A stretch of DNA of 64,000 nt from Treponema sp. (GCA_017938365.1 JAGBBT010000025.1:1-64000), one strand, 5' to 3'; counted from the stretch's first letter, positions 44,849-54,467 are shown. Translations and numbers: made by a program. The notes: generated from the sequence alone by a model not told the origin.

Positions 44849-45300
44849 AAAGAGTTTTAATTTTGCTTTGTAGTATATTGATTTTTTCCGCTTGTAATTC
44901 TTCATATGATGCAATGTTGGATGATTTTAATTCTAATTTTACACAGTCATATTATGAAAAAGATACTATGGATTTTGGTGACGAGGATTTTGATACATCA
45001 TTAATGATTCCTAGTGAACAATATGTAATGCAACCTTATTATTCAATATGTTTGTCTGCTCCAAAAGGTGCTTCAGAGTATAGATGGATTTTGACTTGGT
45101 ACAAAGAAGATGTAGAAAATTCAAAAATAATAAGTTTAGCAAGAAGTGTGAGTTATACCTTTTATGATGATTGCATTTTAGGAAGACCTTACATAATTAC
45201 TTTAGAAGCAAAAGATTCTGCAGGAACCTTATTTACAGATTCCGCAGAAATTATTTTGTATATGAAAAATGAAATTGAAAATAAAGATGAAACGTTCTGA
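44845..45300 (+). CDS. Small lipoprotein
   Basis: 151 residues with a lipoprotein signal peptide (lipobox FSAC, Cys17). The mature part has beta-rich segments (YSICLSAPKGASEYRWILTWYK, PYIITLEAKDSAGTLFTDSAEIIL) that resemble an Ig/PKD-like fold, but I do not recognise a family. The ATG overlaps the stop of the WD40/barrel gene (ATGA), so translation may be coupled; if the upstream gene is off, this one may fall too. AAGGTAGG precedes it. Confidence 0.8.
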   Translation: MKRVLILLCSILIFSACNSSYDAMLDDFNSNFTQSYYEKDTMDFGDEDFDTSLMIPSEQYVMQPYYSICLSAPKGASEYRWILTWYKEDVENSKIISLARSVSYTFYDDCILGRPYIITLEAKDSAGTLFTDSAEIILYMKNEIENKDETF

Positions 45301-45365
45301 ATAAGTTTGTTTTGTCTATTTTAATTTGCGTTGCAAATTATAAAGAATATTAAAGGAGGAAATTT

Positions 45366-47234
45366 ATGATTAAAAAAATCTCAAATTTCTTTGTAACATT
45401 ATTTGCTTTTGCAATAATGTTTGTGGGATGTGCTGATTTAGATTTAAATAGCACATATGTTGATAATAAAAATAGTGAAAAAGCAATTTTGACTATTGAT
45501 ATTAAAGGTGATACTTTAGCTGCTCGTACAGTTTTACCTAATGCATGGGATGGAGCTGCATTGTTTTATAAGATAGAGGGTAAATCTGCTCGTGGTAACA
45601 CTCTTACTCCTACAAAGCCTACTGTTGAAGGTGCTAAGCTAAAAATTGCATTAGAGTATGATAAATGGGAGTTAACTCTTACAGCTTATAAAGATGAAGA
45701 GTGTACATTGCCTGTTTTAAAAGGTTATGGAACTGGAGATTTAACTAATGGAGCTTCAGAAATTTCTTTTGAGCTAAAACCATACGATATTACTACTGTA
45801 GGTACATTAAATCTTGGTGGTACATATACAGACTCTGAGGGTACTGTAAAAAAATACAGAATGGCATTAATCGATTACGAGACTGGAGAAGAATTAACAA
45901 CGCCTGCTGCTGTAGAAGGTACTAAAAGTCCATTTGCATTTGGTACTTTTAACGATATTGCTCCTGGAACATATTTATTTGAAATTAGATTTTACAATGG
46001 AGAAGAAATTGCTTCTGCAAAACAGATTGGATATTATTCTGATTTAGTTATTGTTGATCCAGGTAATACAACAGAAAAAACAGATATTGCAATTGGCGAT
46101 ATAATAATGAAAAAGCCTAGTTCTCCAACAAATCTTAAGGCTTTCAGAGTTGAAAATTCAGATGACGGCGATTATTACAATGTTAAACTTACTTGGGACG
46201 ATAATTCTACTAACGAAGAAAACTTTGTTCTTACAATCCGTGAATATGATTCTACAGGAACAGAAATTGATTTTGATGCAGTAGCAGATGGTATTCAGCC
46301 ATACGCTGTGTTAGGTGATGATTTCTGGACAAGTAATGTTAGAGTTTCTGGCTCTTTATTACCAAGTAATGAAGAATGTGTTATTAAATTACCTACAGGT
46401 AGATTATTTGAAATTGAAATTGCTGCAGAAAATGCTGTAGGACTTTCTGATTCAGATGATGCTATAGATGGTGATCAACCATGTGCTCGTGTAGATGCTT
46501 CTAGTGATATTTTAGCTGGTCATGAGGGTTATGATGCAACAAATAAAATTGCTAGAACTAAGATTACATACAATCTTGATGGCGGTACATTAAAGTTTGC
46601 TTCTACTACATACAATGGTACTTATACAGAATATAAAACTTACGAAGGTGGTAATATAAATCTTATAACTCCTGATACAACAGGAGATCCAGATTATGTT
46701 CCAACAGACGATGCTCCTAGCCTTATCAAAAATGATCAGCCATTCCAAAAATGGGTAGCGGAAGATGGAGAAGGTACTAGAGCCGGTGTTGATGGAGATG
46801 ATGCTACAAAAGTTATTGCAACTATAGGTTTTGCAAATCTTGTTGTTACAGCTAATTATAATGCAACTTATATTATTAACTATACAATTCCTGGTCATGA
46901 AGACTTAGCTGAAAATCGTGTAACAGCAACATCTGATGCTGGAGATTGTATTAATGGAACTGTAGATGTAGAAGCTGGCAATAAAGACATTGAATTCACT
47001 CTTACAGCTACAGAAACTGATAAACCAACTTACAGTTCATTAACTGTAAAAATGACTAGTGCTAGTGGATTAGTAAGAACATTAAGTGATGTAACAGTTT
47101 CAGGAAATGAATTTACTTGTACAATAAACACTGTAGAATTAGATTCTGGATTGTATACTGTAAATGTTATTGCTCATGATGCTGAAGCAAATCAAGATTA
47201 TTCTTATACATTTGGTATTACAGTTTCTCGTTAG
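45366..47234 (+). CDS. Large secreted lipoprotein with Ig/Fn3-like and InlB-repeat-like segments
   Basis: 622 residues. Lipobox FVGC (Cys22). Domains are beta-rich: an N-terminal region with TLNLGGTYTDSEG, an Fn3-like segment near 250-370 (PTNLKAFRVENSDDGDYYNVKLTWDDNSTNEENFVL), then an InlB/Flg_new-like unit (ITYNLDGGTLKFA near 400) and a C-terminal Ig-like part. It is probably an adhesin or surface display protein; the ligand is unknown. AAAGGAGG precedes the ATG. Base composition is visibly less AT-rich than in its neighbours. Ends in the large hairpin at 47268. Confidence 0.82.
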   Translation: MIKKISNFFVTLFAFAIMFVGCADLDLNSTYVDNKNSEKAILTIDIKGDTLAARTVLPNAWDGAALFYKIEGKSARGNTLTPTKPTVEGAKLKIALEYDKWELTLTAYKDEECTLPVLKGYGTGDLTNGASEISFELKPYDITTVGTLNLGGTYTDSEGTVKKYRMALIDYETGEELTTPAAVEGTKSPFAFGTFNDIAPGTYLFEIRFYNGEEIASAKQIGYYSDLVIVDPGNTTEKTDIAIGDIIMKKPSSPTNLKAFRVENSDDGDYYNVKLTWDDNSTNEENFVLTIREYDSTGTEIDFDAVADGIQPYAVLGDDFWTSNVRVSGSLLPSNEECVIKLPTGRLFEIEIAAENAVGLSDSDDAIDGDQPCARVDASSDILAGHEGYDATNKIARTKITYNLDGGTLKFASTTYNGTYTEYKTYEGGNINLITPDTTGDPDYVPTDDAPSLIKNDQPFQKWVAEDGEGTRAGVDGDDATKVIATIGFANLVVTANYNATYIINYTIPGHEDLAENRVTATSDAGDCINGTVDVEAGNKDIEFTLTATETDKPTYSSLTVKMTSASGLVRTLSDVTVSGNEFTCTINTVELDSGLYTVNVIAHDAEANQDYSYTFGITVSR

Positions 47235-47267
47235 TTTAAAAAAAATATTTTAAATTAGACTGTAAAT

Positions 47268-47355
47268 AAAAAAAGATGACTATTTTTGAAGAGTACTTCA
47301 AAAGTTAAAAAGAATTTTTGGAGTACTCTTCACTTTCTAGATGGTCATCTTTTTT
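47268..47355. terminator. Terminator hairpin, copy 3 of the recurrent family
   Basis: The outer stem joins AAAAAAAGATGAC and GTCATCTTTTTT. The inner stem joins TGAAGAGTACTTCAAAA (47287-47303) and TTTTGGAGTACTCTTCA (47316-47332). It ends with a T run. Confidence 0.85.
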
Positions 47356-47372
47356 AGTTTTAAATATGTTCG

Positions 47373-47401
47373 TTGATAAAACTTTGTATATACTTTAGAA
47401 T
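47373..47401 (+). promoter_or_regulatory. Promoter of the DUF5312-pgeF operon
   Basis: TTGATA (47373-47378), 17-bp spacer and TAGAAT (47396-47401). The ATG is at 47411, so the leader would be only about 3 nt. Confidence 0.7.
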
Positions 47402-47410
47402 AAATTTTAT

Positions 47411-49120
47411 ATGGAAGAAAAAAATTCTTTTGAACGATTAGTTTCTGGACTTACTTCTGCTGAACGACAAGATATGCTTGAAAAAATGCAGGCTAGTATT
47501 ACAGAAACAGAATCTTTAGTTACAGAAGAAAAAATACAATATGATGAAAGAATCTCATTTTCTGAACAAATAAAACAAGAATCAATTTTTTATAGAATCT
47601 ATTTATGGATTAGATCAATTCTTGCAAATACCTCGATGGAAGAAATTTATAACGAAAGGAAAATCGCAAATATAGCAAGAATTGTTGAAAAACAAACTCT
47701 TAATATAGTTGATTATAAACGAGGATTATTATTATCAGGATTTTATGACAAATTAAATGAGTTACGCTTGTGTGCAGAGTTTTTTAAACCATATATTGGA
47801 CAAATAGAAAGCGATGAAAGTAGTTTTCTTGTTTTTTTAGGTTCAATAATTATGGATGATATAGAAAAACGAATGGATTTAGAAGTTGATCCCTATTCGA
47901 TTCCTTTAACAGACGGACCTCGTCCTGAACAGAGAATTGGCTTGTTAAAAAAAATGGACGAGATTTTTACACAAATTCCTTCTGATAAAAAAGCTGAAAT
48001 GTATAATGCTGTTAGGGCTATAGAATGGTTAAAAAGTTTTTCAAAATTACCTTACCAAAGATTATTATCATGTTTTTCTACAGTTGTAGAAGGAAATTAT
48101 TCTTGTTCATTTGTTAGCCTTGGCAATGAAATTTCAACATTTTCAAGAGTTCTGTGTAATGGACTTAGAATACCTAAGGAAGTTTTAGAAGCAATATATA
48201 TTTTTTCTAGAAGAAATATTGCTAATCGTTCTTTAGATTCTATGGAACAAACTTCAGAAAAAGCTGCCGGTTTTATGGAAAAAGCAAAAGCTCAAATTTC
48301 TATGATGCATATGTTTATTACAACTGTTCCTTTGCGTTCTATTGGTTGTATTGTATATTCAAATGCTCAATGGCTTCCTGAAAATTTAACTGGCGGTGAA
48401 GATTGGTTTAATAAATATAAAGCTGACTGGAAAAAACTTTTTGATCAAAAATGGGAAGCTTGGAGTCATGATTGCAAAAAAGAAGTAATACGCCAAAGTT
48501 TAGAGCGGGATTTTGGACTTGCAGAGTTTCCTTTGTTACCAGATCGACCTTGGACAAAATTATGGGGTGGCTTAGCTTTTAGATATGAATTAACAGCAGG
48601 TTTTTTTAATTGGTATTTTAGAGAACAATTTCCTCAATATGAAATGACTTTAAAAACTGTTATGTTAGAGGGAGATTTTGTAAAAAAAGAAAATAGACAA
48701 GAATTTTTTGATTCATTCAACAAATTAATTCAGATTTCCATAGATTTACAAAATCTTTGCAGAAATTTATCTTCTGGCGGAGAATGGGGAGTTATTTTTT
48801 CAAAATTAATGGACGAACATTTGCGAACATTACAAGCCCAATCAAAAATAGAAACAATTCTGAGAAGTATAGAATCAGATGTAAGGTCTATGCTCAGTCA
48901 ATTTGGAGATGCTTACAGAATATTAGAATTATGTTTTACTGGTATATTTCACGAAAAAACAGATTCTAGATATGATGGTCTTTCTAATATGAACAGAATT
49001 TCTATAAAAAATAATGAGAAATTTCAAGAAAATTTAAAGAAGGCAAGAAAATCTCTTGAAAATGTTTATATTTTTATTCGTGAGCTTGAACCTGTTGATA
49101 CTCCAAGTTTGATAAAATGA
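47411..49120 (+). CDS. DUF5312-like spirochaete protein
   Basis: 569 residues, mostly alpha-helical, without signal peptide or clear membrane segment. The start (SFERLVSGLTSAERQDMLEKM) and the overall pattern resemble the spirochaete-restricted family I know as DUF5312; function unknown. It overlaps pgeF by 4 nt (ATGA) and has no ribosome site, but its promoter ends 9 nt before the ATG. A role in the cell envelope or cytoskeleton cannot be judged from sequence. Confidence 0.7.
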   Translation: MEEKNSFERLVSGLTSAERQDMLEKMQASITETESLVTEEKIQYDERISFSEQIKQESIFYRIYLWIRSILANTSMEEIYNERKIANIARIVEKQTLNIVDYKRGLLLSGFYDKLNELRLCAEFFKPYIGQIESDESSFLVFLGSIIMDDIEKRMDLEVDPYSIPLTDGPRPEQRIGLLKKMDEIFTQIPSDKKAEMYNAVRAIEWLKSFSKLPYQRLLSCFSTVVEGNYSCSFVSLGNEISTFSRVLCNGLRIPKEVLEAIYIFSRRNIANRSLDSMEQTSEKAAGFMEKAKAQISMMHMFITTVPLRSIGCIVYSNAQWLPENLTGGEDWFNKYKADWKKLFDQKWEAWSHDCKKEVIRQSLERDFGLAEFPLLPDRPWTKLWGGLAFRYELTAGFFNWYFREQFPQYEMTLKTVMLEGDFVKKENRQEFFDSFNKLIQISIDLQNLCRNLSSGGEWGVIFSKLMDEHLRTLQAQSKIETILRSIESDVRSMLSQFGDAYRILELCFTGIFHEKTDSRYDGLSNMNRISIKNNEKFQENLKKARKSLENVYIFIRELEPVDTPSLIK

Positions 49121-49944
49121 TAAATGAAATTTGTATAAGTTCAGTTATTGAATCCCAAAATATTGATAGTACTTTTATAAAACTTCCTTTTTATAAAGAT
49201 AATAAGCCTTTTGATTTTGATAAAATATGTTGGGGTTTAACTTTATTATCAGCAGGTTCAATGCGATTTAGATGGAATGAGGAAAACCCTAATCGAGATA
49301 AAGTTTTGTCTGAAATAGCAAAGGATAAAATTGTTATTCCCTTAGAATTAATACATTCAAAAATTGTTTATGATGTAAAATCAAAAAATCAAACACAAAA
49401 TAAAACAGGTGACGGAATTATTACTGCAAATCCTAAATATGTTCCTATTATAACAGTTGCCGATTGTGTTCCAATTTATTTTTATGAACCGAAGTCTTGT
49501 GTTTTTGGTGTTGTTCACTCTGGATGGAAAGGAACTGGTATTATTCAGAATGCAATAGAACTTGCGTGTAAAAATTATAATCTCATACCTAAAGATTTTT
49601 TAGTTGCGATTGGACCTCACATTAATGATTGTTGTTATAAAATTTCTCAAGACCGTGCAGAATTTTTTTTGCAAAACTATGGTTGTAATTCTGTTATAAA
49701 TCGAAATAATGAATTATTTTTATCTTTGACAGAAGCTAATCTTTTTATATTAGAAAAAATCGGAATAAATAAAAATAATATTGTTGTAACAACTGATTGT
49801 ACATGTTGTGAAAAATTTTCTGTTCAAGATAGAAATGTTTTTGGTTCATTTAGGCGAGAAGCTGCATTTTTGCCAAATGTTATTGATAATCAGACGAAAT
49901 TAAAATCTATGACAGTACAAGGAGCTTTTGTTATTTATAAGTAA
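49117..49944 (+). CDS. pgeF: Polyphenol-oxidase/laccase-domain protein, PgeF/YfiH family
   Basis: 275 residues. Family motifs with His/Cys metal ligands: IITVADCVPIYFYEP, FGVVHSGWKGT, IGPHINDCCYKI, TDCTCCE and FGSFRREA. Family members act as purine nucleoside phosphorylase or peptidoglycan editing factor. Its start overlaps the end of the DUF5312-like gene (ATGA), so the two are coupled. Confidence 0.9.
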   Translation: MINEICISSVIESQNIDSTFIKLPFYKDNKPFDFDKICWGLTLLSAGSMRFRWNEENPNRDKVLSEIAKDKIVIPLELIHSKIVYDVKSKNQTQNKTGDGIITANPKYVPIITVADCVPIYFYEPKSCVFGVVHSGWKGTGIIQNAIELACKNYNLIPKDFLVAIGPHINDCCYKISQDRAEFFLQNYGCNSVINRNNELFLSLTEANLFILEKIGINKNNIVVTTDCTCCEKFSVQDRNVFGSFRREAAFLPNVIDNQTKLKSMTVQGAFVIYK

Positions 49945-49945
49945 A

Positions 49946-49983
49946 AAAAAAGCTAAAGAGTAAAGTAAACTCCTTAGCTTTTT
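49946..49983. terminator. Bidirectional terminator between pgeF and GH105 genes
   Basis: AAAAAGCTAA-GAGT pairs with ACTC-TTAGCTTTTT, with A/T runs on both sides, serving the two convergent genes. Confidence 0.82.
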
Positions 49984-49993
49984 AATAAATATT

Positions 49994-51133
49994 TTATTTT
50001 TTTATTTGTCTATATTCGTTATAAGCCAAAATAAATGGTCCAACACCTTTTGCATCATCTTGTACGATAGGCTCGCTCATATAATATTCATAACTACCGT
50101 CACGACGAGGATTATTTTCAGGTCCTAAACCTGCAACTAAACAGATTCCTCCAAGACTTAAATCTCCTGAATCGGTGTTAAGATATTTTTCGCATATTCC
50201 TTCAAAAGCCTTTATACCTGCTTCTTGGAATTTTACATCTTCCAAAATACCTGTGCGATAACCTTTTAATAAGGAATAAGCATAAATTGCAGAACCTGAA
50301 GTTTCGAGATAATTCTTTTCTCTGCCTTGCATATTAGGAACTTGATACCACATGCCACTTTCGTCTTGAAATTTTAACATGCTTTCACATAAGTCAATTA
50401 AGATTGACTTTAATTTATTCCAATTTTCACATTCTTTATCTGGAGCATGATTTAATGTGTCTAATAATGCCATGCTGTACCACCCCAAAGAACGTAACCA
50501 GAAGTTTTTACTTAGACCAGTTTCTTTATTTGCCCAGAAGGCTTCTCTTGAACTGTCATATCCATGGTAGTAAAGACCTGTTTCAGGATCTCTCATAATT
50601 TTGTATACATTAAAAAATTGGTTGTAAATATCATCAACCTCTTTTCCAGAAGTAAATGAAGTTTCATATTCCATATAAAATGGCTGTACCATGTAAAGAC
50701 CGTCAAGCCAAACTTGATTTGGATAAATTAATTTATGCCAAAAGTTTCCTTCTTTTGTTCTTGGTTGATCTTTTACTTGTTCATAAAGTTTTTCAAGTGC
50801 GTTTTTATACTTTTTTTTGCCTGTAAGACGGTAAAGTGTAAAAAGGTTTTTTCCACCATTTATTTCGTCACAGTTCCAAGTTTCTTTGTCGTAACCACTA
50901 ATTGTTCCATCTTCAGCAATACGATAATCTTCATAATAATCAGCAAATTTTAAGTATTTTGAATCTAATGTTGTATTATATATTTCGAGTAAAGCCATAA
51001 TCATACAACCATCAATATAGTCCCAGCCTGATTTTTTACCTGCTCGAGCTTTTTCAATATTCCAAATAGGAAATTCTGCTGTAGATTTTGTCATCAAATT
51101 ATCAATGTATTGATCAATTACTTGTGTATCCAT
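49994..51133 (-). CDS. GH105 unsaturated rhamnogalacturonyl hydrolase
   Basis: 379-residue (alpha/alpha)6-barrel enzyme without signal peptide, so cytoplasmic. Motifs typical of YteR/YesR-type enzymes: GWDYIDGCMIMALLEIY, HKLIYPNQVWLDGLYMVQPFYMEYE, FWLRSLGWYSMALLDTL and ETSGSAIYAYSLLKG. It would cleave unsaturated uronate from pectin fragments made by lyases. A GGGGTT ribosome site precedes the ATG. No other pectin genes are adjacent. Confidence 0.88.
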   Translation of the reverse strand: MDTQVIDQYIDNLMTKSTAEFPIWNIEKARAGKKSGWDYIDGCMIMALLEIYNTTLDSKYLKFADYYEDYRIAEDGTISGYDKETWNCDEINGGKNLFTLYRLTGKKKYKNALEKLYEQVKDQPRTKEGNFWHKLIYPNQVWLDGLYMVQPFYMEYETSFTSGKEVDDIYNQFFNVYKIMRDPETGLYYHGYDSSREAFWANKETGLSKNFWLRSLGWYSMALLDTLNHAPDKECENWNKLKSILIDLCESMLKFQDESGMWYQVPNMQGREKNYLETSGSAIYAYSLLKGYRTGILEDVKFQEAGIKAFEGICEKYLNTDSGDLSLGGICLVAGLGPENNPRRDGSYEYYMSEPIVQDDAKGVGPFILAYNEYRQIKK

Positions 51134-51318
51134 CTTAACCCCGCTGATACATAATTATATTTATGCATCGAACTTTTTATAGTCGTTGTAAAATAAATAT
51201 GATTTTAATATAATAACATATAACTTATTAGAAGTATAGGTTTTAAATGGTGACTTTACCTTATAACTCTTAATTAATAACAAAAACTTAATGAAAATTA
51301 TATAAACAGAGGGATAAT

Positions 51319-53118
51319 ATGTCTGATTCAAAAACAACATTAAAAAAACTTATTGCAGAAGCTGTAAATGAATTAATAAGCGAAAAAGGAATTGAATCTG
51401 ATGTAATAACAATGGAAAATATTGTTGTTCAAGATTCACCAAATCCTGAAATGGGAGATATTGGTTCGCCAATGTTTGTATTTGCAAAAATGCTTCGTTC
51501 AGCTCCTCCTGTAATAGCCCAAGAAGTTGTTAGTAAGATTAAAGATAAGTGTAATGGTGAAGTTTTAGCAGTTGGTCCTTATGTAAATATAAAACTAGAT
51601 AAAAAAACAGAAATTGAATCAATCTTAAATAAAATTGCTAATGAAGGTGAAAATTATGGTTCTCTAAATGCAGATGGTCAACCTCATTTAGCAGGACGAC
51701 GGGTTATGGTGGAATTTTCGTCACCAAATACAAATAAACCTCTTCATCTTGGACATATGAGAAATGATGCCCTTGGAGAATCTGTAAGCAGAATTTTAAA
51801 AAAGGCAGGAGCAGAGGTATACAAAGTAAATATTATTAATAATCGTGGAATTCATATTTGTAAATCAATGTTAGCTTATAAATTATTCCATGAAGAAAAT
51901 GGAGATACTCCAGAATCTTTAGGAATAAAAGGTGATCACTTTGTTGGTCAATGTTATGTAGAATATGATAAATATTCCAAAGAACATCCTGAAGCAATAA
52001 AAATGGCAGAAGAAATGCTCGTAAAATGGGAAGCAGGAGATGAAGAAGTTCGTCAATTATGGAAAAAAATGAATGATTGGACTTTAAATGGTGTTCAGCA
52101 AACTTATGATAGAACAGGTGTTTCTTTTGACAAATTATATTTTGAAAGTGAAACATATTTAAAAGGTAAAGACGAAATATTTAAAGGTCTTGAAAAAGGA
52201 ATTTTCTTTAAGGCTGAAGACGGTTCCGTGCGAGTTGATGTAACAGAGGTGGTCGGCAAAGGACAGGATGGAGAAGATCATGAAAAGGTTCTTTTAAGAA
52301 AAGATGGAACTTCTGTATATATTACACAAGATATTGGTACTGCAATTAGTCGTCATGATGACTGGGCATTTAATCAAATGGTTTATGTTGTTGCATCTGA
52401 ACAAATATTCCACTTTAAGGTTTTATTTTACATTCTAAAAAAATTAGGATTTGATTGGGCAGAAAAATTACATCACTTAAGTTACGGACTTGTAAATCTT
52501 CCAAACGGAAGAATGAAAAGTAGAGAAGGAACTGTAGTTGATGCAGATGATTTAATTGATTCTCTCCGTGATGAAGCTTTTAATGCAATAAAAGAAAAAG
52601 GAAGAGAAAATGAAGTTGGCGATGCAAAAGAAGTTGCAGAAAAAGTTGCATTAGCGGCCCTTCATTATTATTTGTTACAAGTTAGCCCTGTAAAAGATAT
52701 GATTTTTAATCCAGAAGAAAGTTTAAGTTTTAACGGAAATACAGGACCGTATCTTGAATATATGGGTGCAAGAATAGCATCAATTTTAAGAAAAGCAGAA
52801 GAATCTTCTATAAGAATTGCAACAGCTCAAGAATCTGCAAAAGTATTAACAATGGCAGAAGAATGGGATTTAGTAAAACGCTTAGGAGAATATCCTGCTG
52901 TTGTAGAAAAAGCAGCTGAAAATTTTGATGCATCGGTAATGACAGCTTATCTTTATGATATTGCAAAATTATTTGCAAAATTCTATCAGCAATGTCCAAT
53001 CTTGGCGGCAGAAGATGAATCTGTAAAAAGTGCAAGACTTTGTTTAGCAAAATCAACTTTACAAGTATTAAAAGAAGCTATGAATCTTGTTCTTGTTCCA
53101 TATTTAGATAGAATGTAG
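51319..53118 (+). CDS. argS: Arginyl-tRNA synthetase
   Basis: Class I synthetase for tRNA-Arg. 599 residues. An N-terminal Add-1 domain (~1-110) is followed by the HIGH motif in SSPNTNKPLHLGHMRND, a KMSKS-like MKSREGT, and the DALR anticodon domain (NGNTGPYLEYMGARI onward). AGAGGG precedes the ATG. The upstream gap holds one ARG-like half-site (ATGCATAAATAT, minus strand near 51163-51174) that is closer to the divergent GH105 start. Confidence 0.95.
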   Translation: MSDSKTTLKKLIAEAVNELISEKGIESDVITMENIVVQDSPNPEMGDIGSPMFVFAKMLRSAPPVIAQEVVSKIKDKCNGEVLAVGPYVNIKLDKKTEIESILNKIANEGENYGSLNADGQPHLAGRRVMVEFSSPNTNKPLHLGHMRNDALGESVSRILKKAGAEVYKVNIINNRGIHICKSMLAYKLFHEENGDTPESLGIKGDHFVGQCYVEYDKYSKEHPEAIKMAEEMLVKWEAGDEEVRQLWKKMNDWTLNGVQQTYDRTGVSFDKLYFESETYLKGKDEIFKGLEKGIFFKAEDGSVRVDVTEVVGKGQDGEDHEKVLLRKDGTSVYITQDIGTAISRHDDWAFNQMVYVVASEQIFHFKVLFYILKKLGFDWAEKLHHLSYGLVNLPNGRMKSREGTVVDADDLIDSLRDEAFNAIKEKGRENEVGDAKEVAEKVALAALHYYLLQVSPVKDMIFNPEESLSFNGNTGPYLEYMGARIASILRKAEESSIRIATAQESAKVLTMAEEWDLVKRLGEYPAVVEKAAENFDASVMTAYLYDIAKLFAKFYQQCPILAAEDESVKSARLCLAKSTLQVLKEAMNLVLVPYLDRM

Positions 53119-53123
53119 GTTTT

Positions 53124-53696
53124 ATGAAATTTCTTGTTTTATCAGATATACATGGAAGTTCTTTATCACTAAAAACTGTTTTGGATAATTTTTCTGGAAC
53201 AGTTGATTCTATTATTATTTGTGGAGATTTTTTGAATCATGGCCCACGAAATCCTCTTCCAGAAGGATGGAATACAAAAAATACGGCAGAATTATTAAAT
53301 GCATATAAAAATCAAATAATTTGCGTAAGAGGAAATTGTGATAGCGAAGTTGATCAAATGTTATTAGAGTTTCCTTGTTTAAATAGTTATACAACAATTT
53401 TTACTGAATCAAAATCTAACTCTTTTAACGGAAAAATATTTGTACATCATGGACATTTATATACAAAAGATGAACTAAAAAAACTTTTATCTAAAGGTTC
53501 TTTGGTTATTAGCGGACATACTCATATAACTGTTATTGAAAAGGAAGATGATTTATTCTTTTTTAATCCAGGATCAATAAGTTTACCAAAATGTGATGAT
53601 GGAAAAACTTGTGGCTTAATAGAAGTAAATAATAATTCTTTAACACTAAGCCTTTACACAATTGACGGTAAACTAATCCGCAAACAAGTGTTTTAA
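53124..53696 (+). CDS. yfcE: YfcE/MJ0936-type metallophosphodiesterase
   Basis: 190 residues with the metallophosphatase metal motifs in order: SDIHG (7-11), CGDFLNHGP, RGNCDSE, HHGH and SGHTH. Cytosolic phosphodiesterase; natural substrate unknown. It starts 5 nt after argS. Its stop overlaps that of the convergent alarmone synthetase gene. Confidence 0.92.
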   Translation: MKFLVLSDIHGSSLSLKTVLDNFSGTVDSIIICGDFLNHGPRNPLPEGWNTKNTAELLNAYKNQIICVRGNCDSEVDQMLLEFPCLNSYTTIFTESKSNSFNGKIFVHHGHLYTKDELKKLLSKGSLVISGHTHITVIEKEDDLFFFNPGSISLPKCDDGKTCGLIEVNNNSLTLSLYTIDGKLIRKQVF

Positions 53697-54379
53697 TCTA
53701 TATTCTGAAGTTCTATAGCAATTTCTTCCATTTCTCTGTCAGTCATAGCTATAGTTTCTGCAACTCTGAATAATTCTCTTCTAACACTTTCAGGAACAAC
53801 AGTTGTTGTTTTATAATGTAATTCATGTTCTAAACAAGCCCAAAAATCCATGGCAATAGTTCTAAGTTGAATTTCTACATGAACATTATGAGTTGTGTCA
53901 GATAAATAAACAGGAATTTCAACAACAATATGTAGACTTCTATAACCAGATTTTTTTGGATTCTTTATATAATCCTTTTCTTCAATCAAGGTGATATCAG
54001 GTTGTTTTAGTAGAATATCACGGATTTTATAAATGTCAGAGATATATGGACAAATCACTCTTATACCAGCAATATCATTTAGATTATCCGTCATAGACTT
54101 AAAGGTTACAGGTAAATTTCTTTTTTCCAGTTTTGACGCAATGCTCTGAGGTGATTTTATTCTGGATTTTATAGTTTCAATTGGATTTCGTCTTCCACAT
54201 ACTTTATTTTCTTTATTCAGAATATCTAATTTTGTTTCTAATTGTTTAATTGCACTTTCAAAAATCATCATAATTTGCTGAAATTCAAAAGCAAGTTTAT
54301 AAAAATCATCTGTATTTGCAATTGTGTTTGACAAAACACTTGGTACATTAGAATCAAGATTTTCAAGATTGGTAGACAC
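53693..54379 (-). CDS. Small alarmone synthetase (RelA/SpoT synthetase domain only)
   Basis: 228 residues with only the (p)ppGpp synthetase domain: SRIKSPQSIASKLEKR, DIAGIRVICPYI, KKSGYRSLHIVVEIP and VEIQLRTIAMDFWACLEHEL. No hydrolase or TGS/ACT domain, so it resembles RelQ/YjbM. It transfers pyrophosphate from ATP to GDP/GTP. The GTG start follows AGAGG, which lies inside one arm of a 17-bp inverted repeat, suggesting translational control. Confidence 0.9.
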   Translation of the reverse strand: MSTNLENLDSNVPSVLSNTIANTDDFYKLAFEFQQIMMIFESAIKQLETKLDILNKENKVCGRRNPIETIKSRIKSPQSIASKLEKRNLPVTFKSMTDNLNDIAGIRVICPYISDIYKIRDILLKQPDITLIEEKDYIKNPKKSGYRSLHIVVEIPVYLSDTTHNVHVEIQLRTIAMDFWACLEHELHYKTTTVVPESVRRELFRVAETIAMTDREMEEIAIELQNID

Positions 54380-54380
54380 G

Positions 54381-54454
54381 ATGTAACCTCTATTATTTTT
54401 TTATAAAAAAGAACTTTTATTATATAAACTTAAATTTAATAATAAAGGTTACAT
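54381..54454 (-). repeat. 17-bp inverted repeat covering the alarmone synthetase ribosome site
   Basis: On the minus strand ATGTAACCTTTATTATT (54454-54438) pairs with AATAATAGAGGTTACAT (54397-54381) except at one position. The AGAGG ribosome site is inside the second arm, one base before the GTG. If both arms are transcribed, the site would be hidden. Confidence 0.65.
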
Positions 54455-54467
54455 AATGGCAAGAAAA

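Noticed and set aside
51163-51174. ARG-box operator for argS
   Set aside because: Only one half matches ATGCATAAATAT; the other half is poor and the site lies nearer the divergent GH105 gene.
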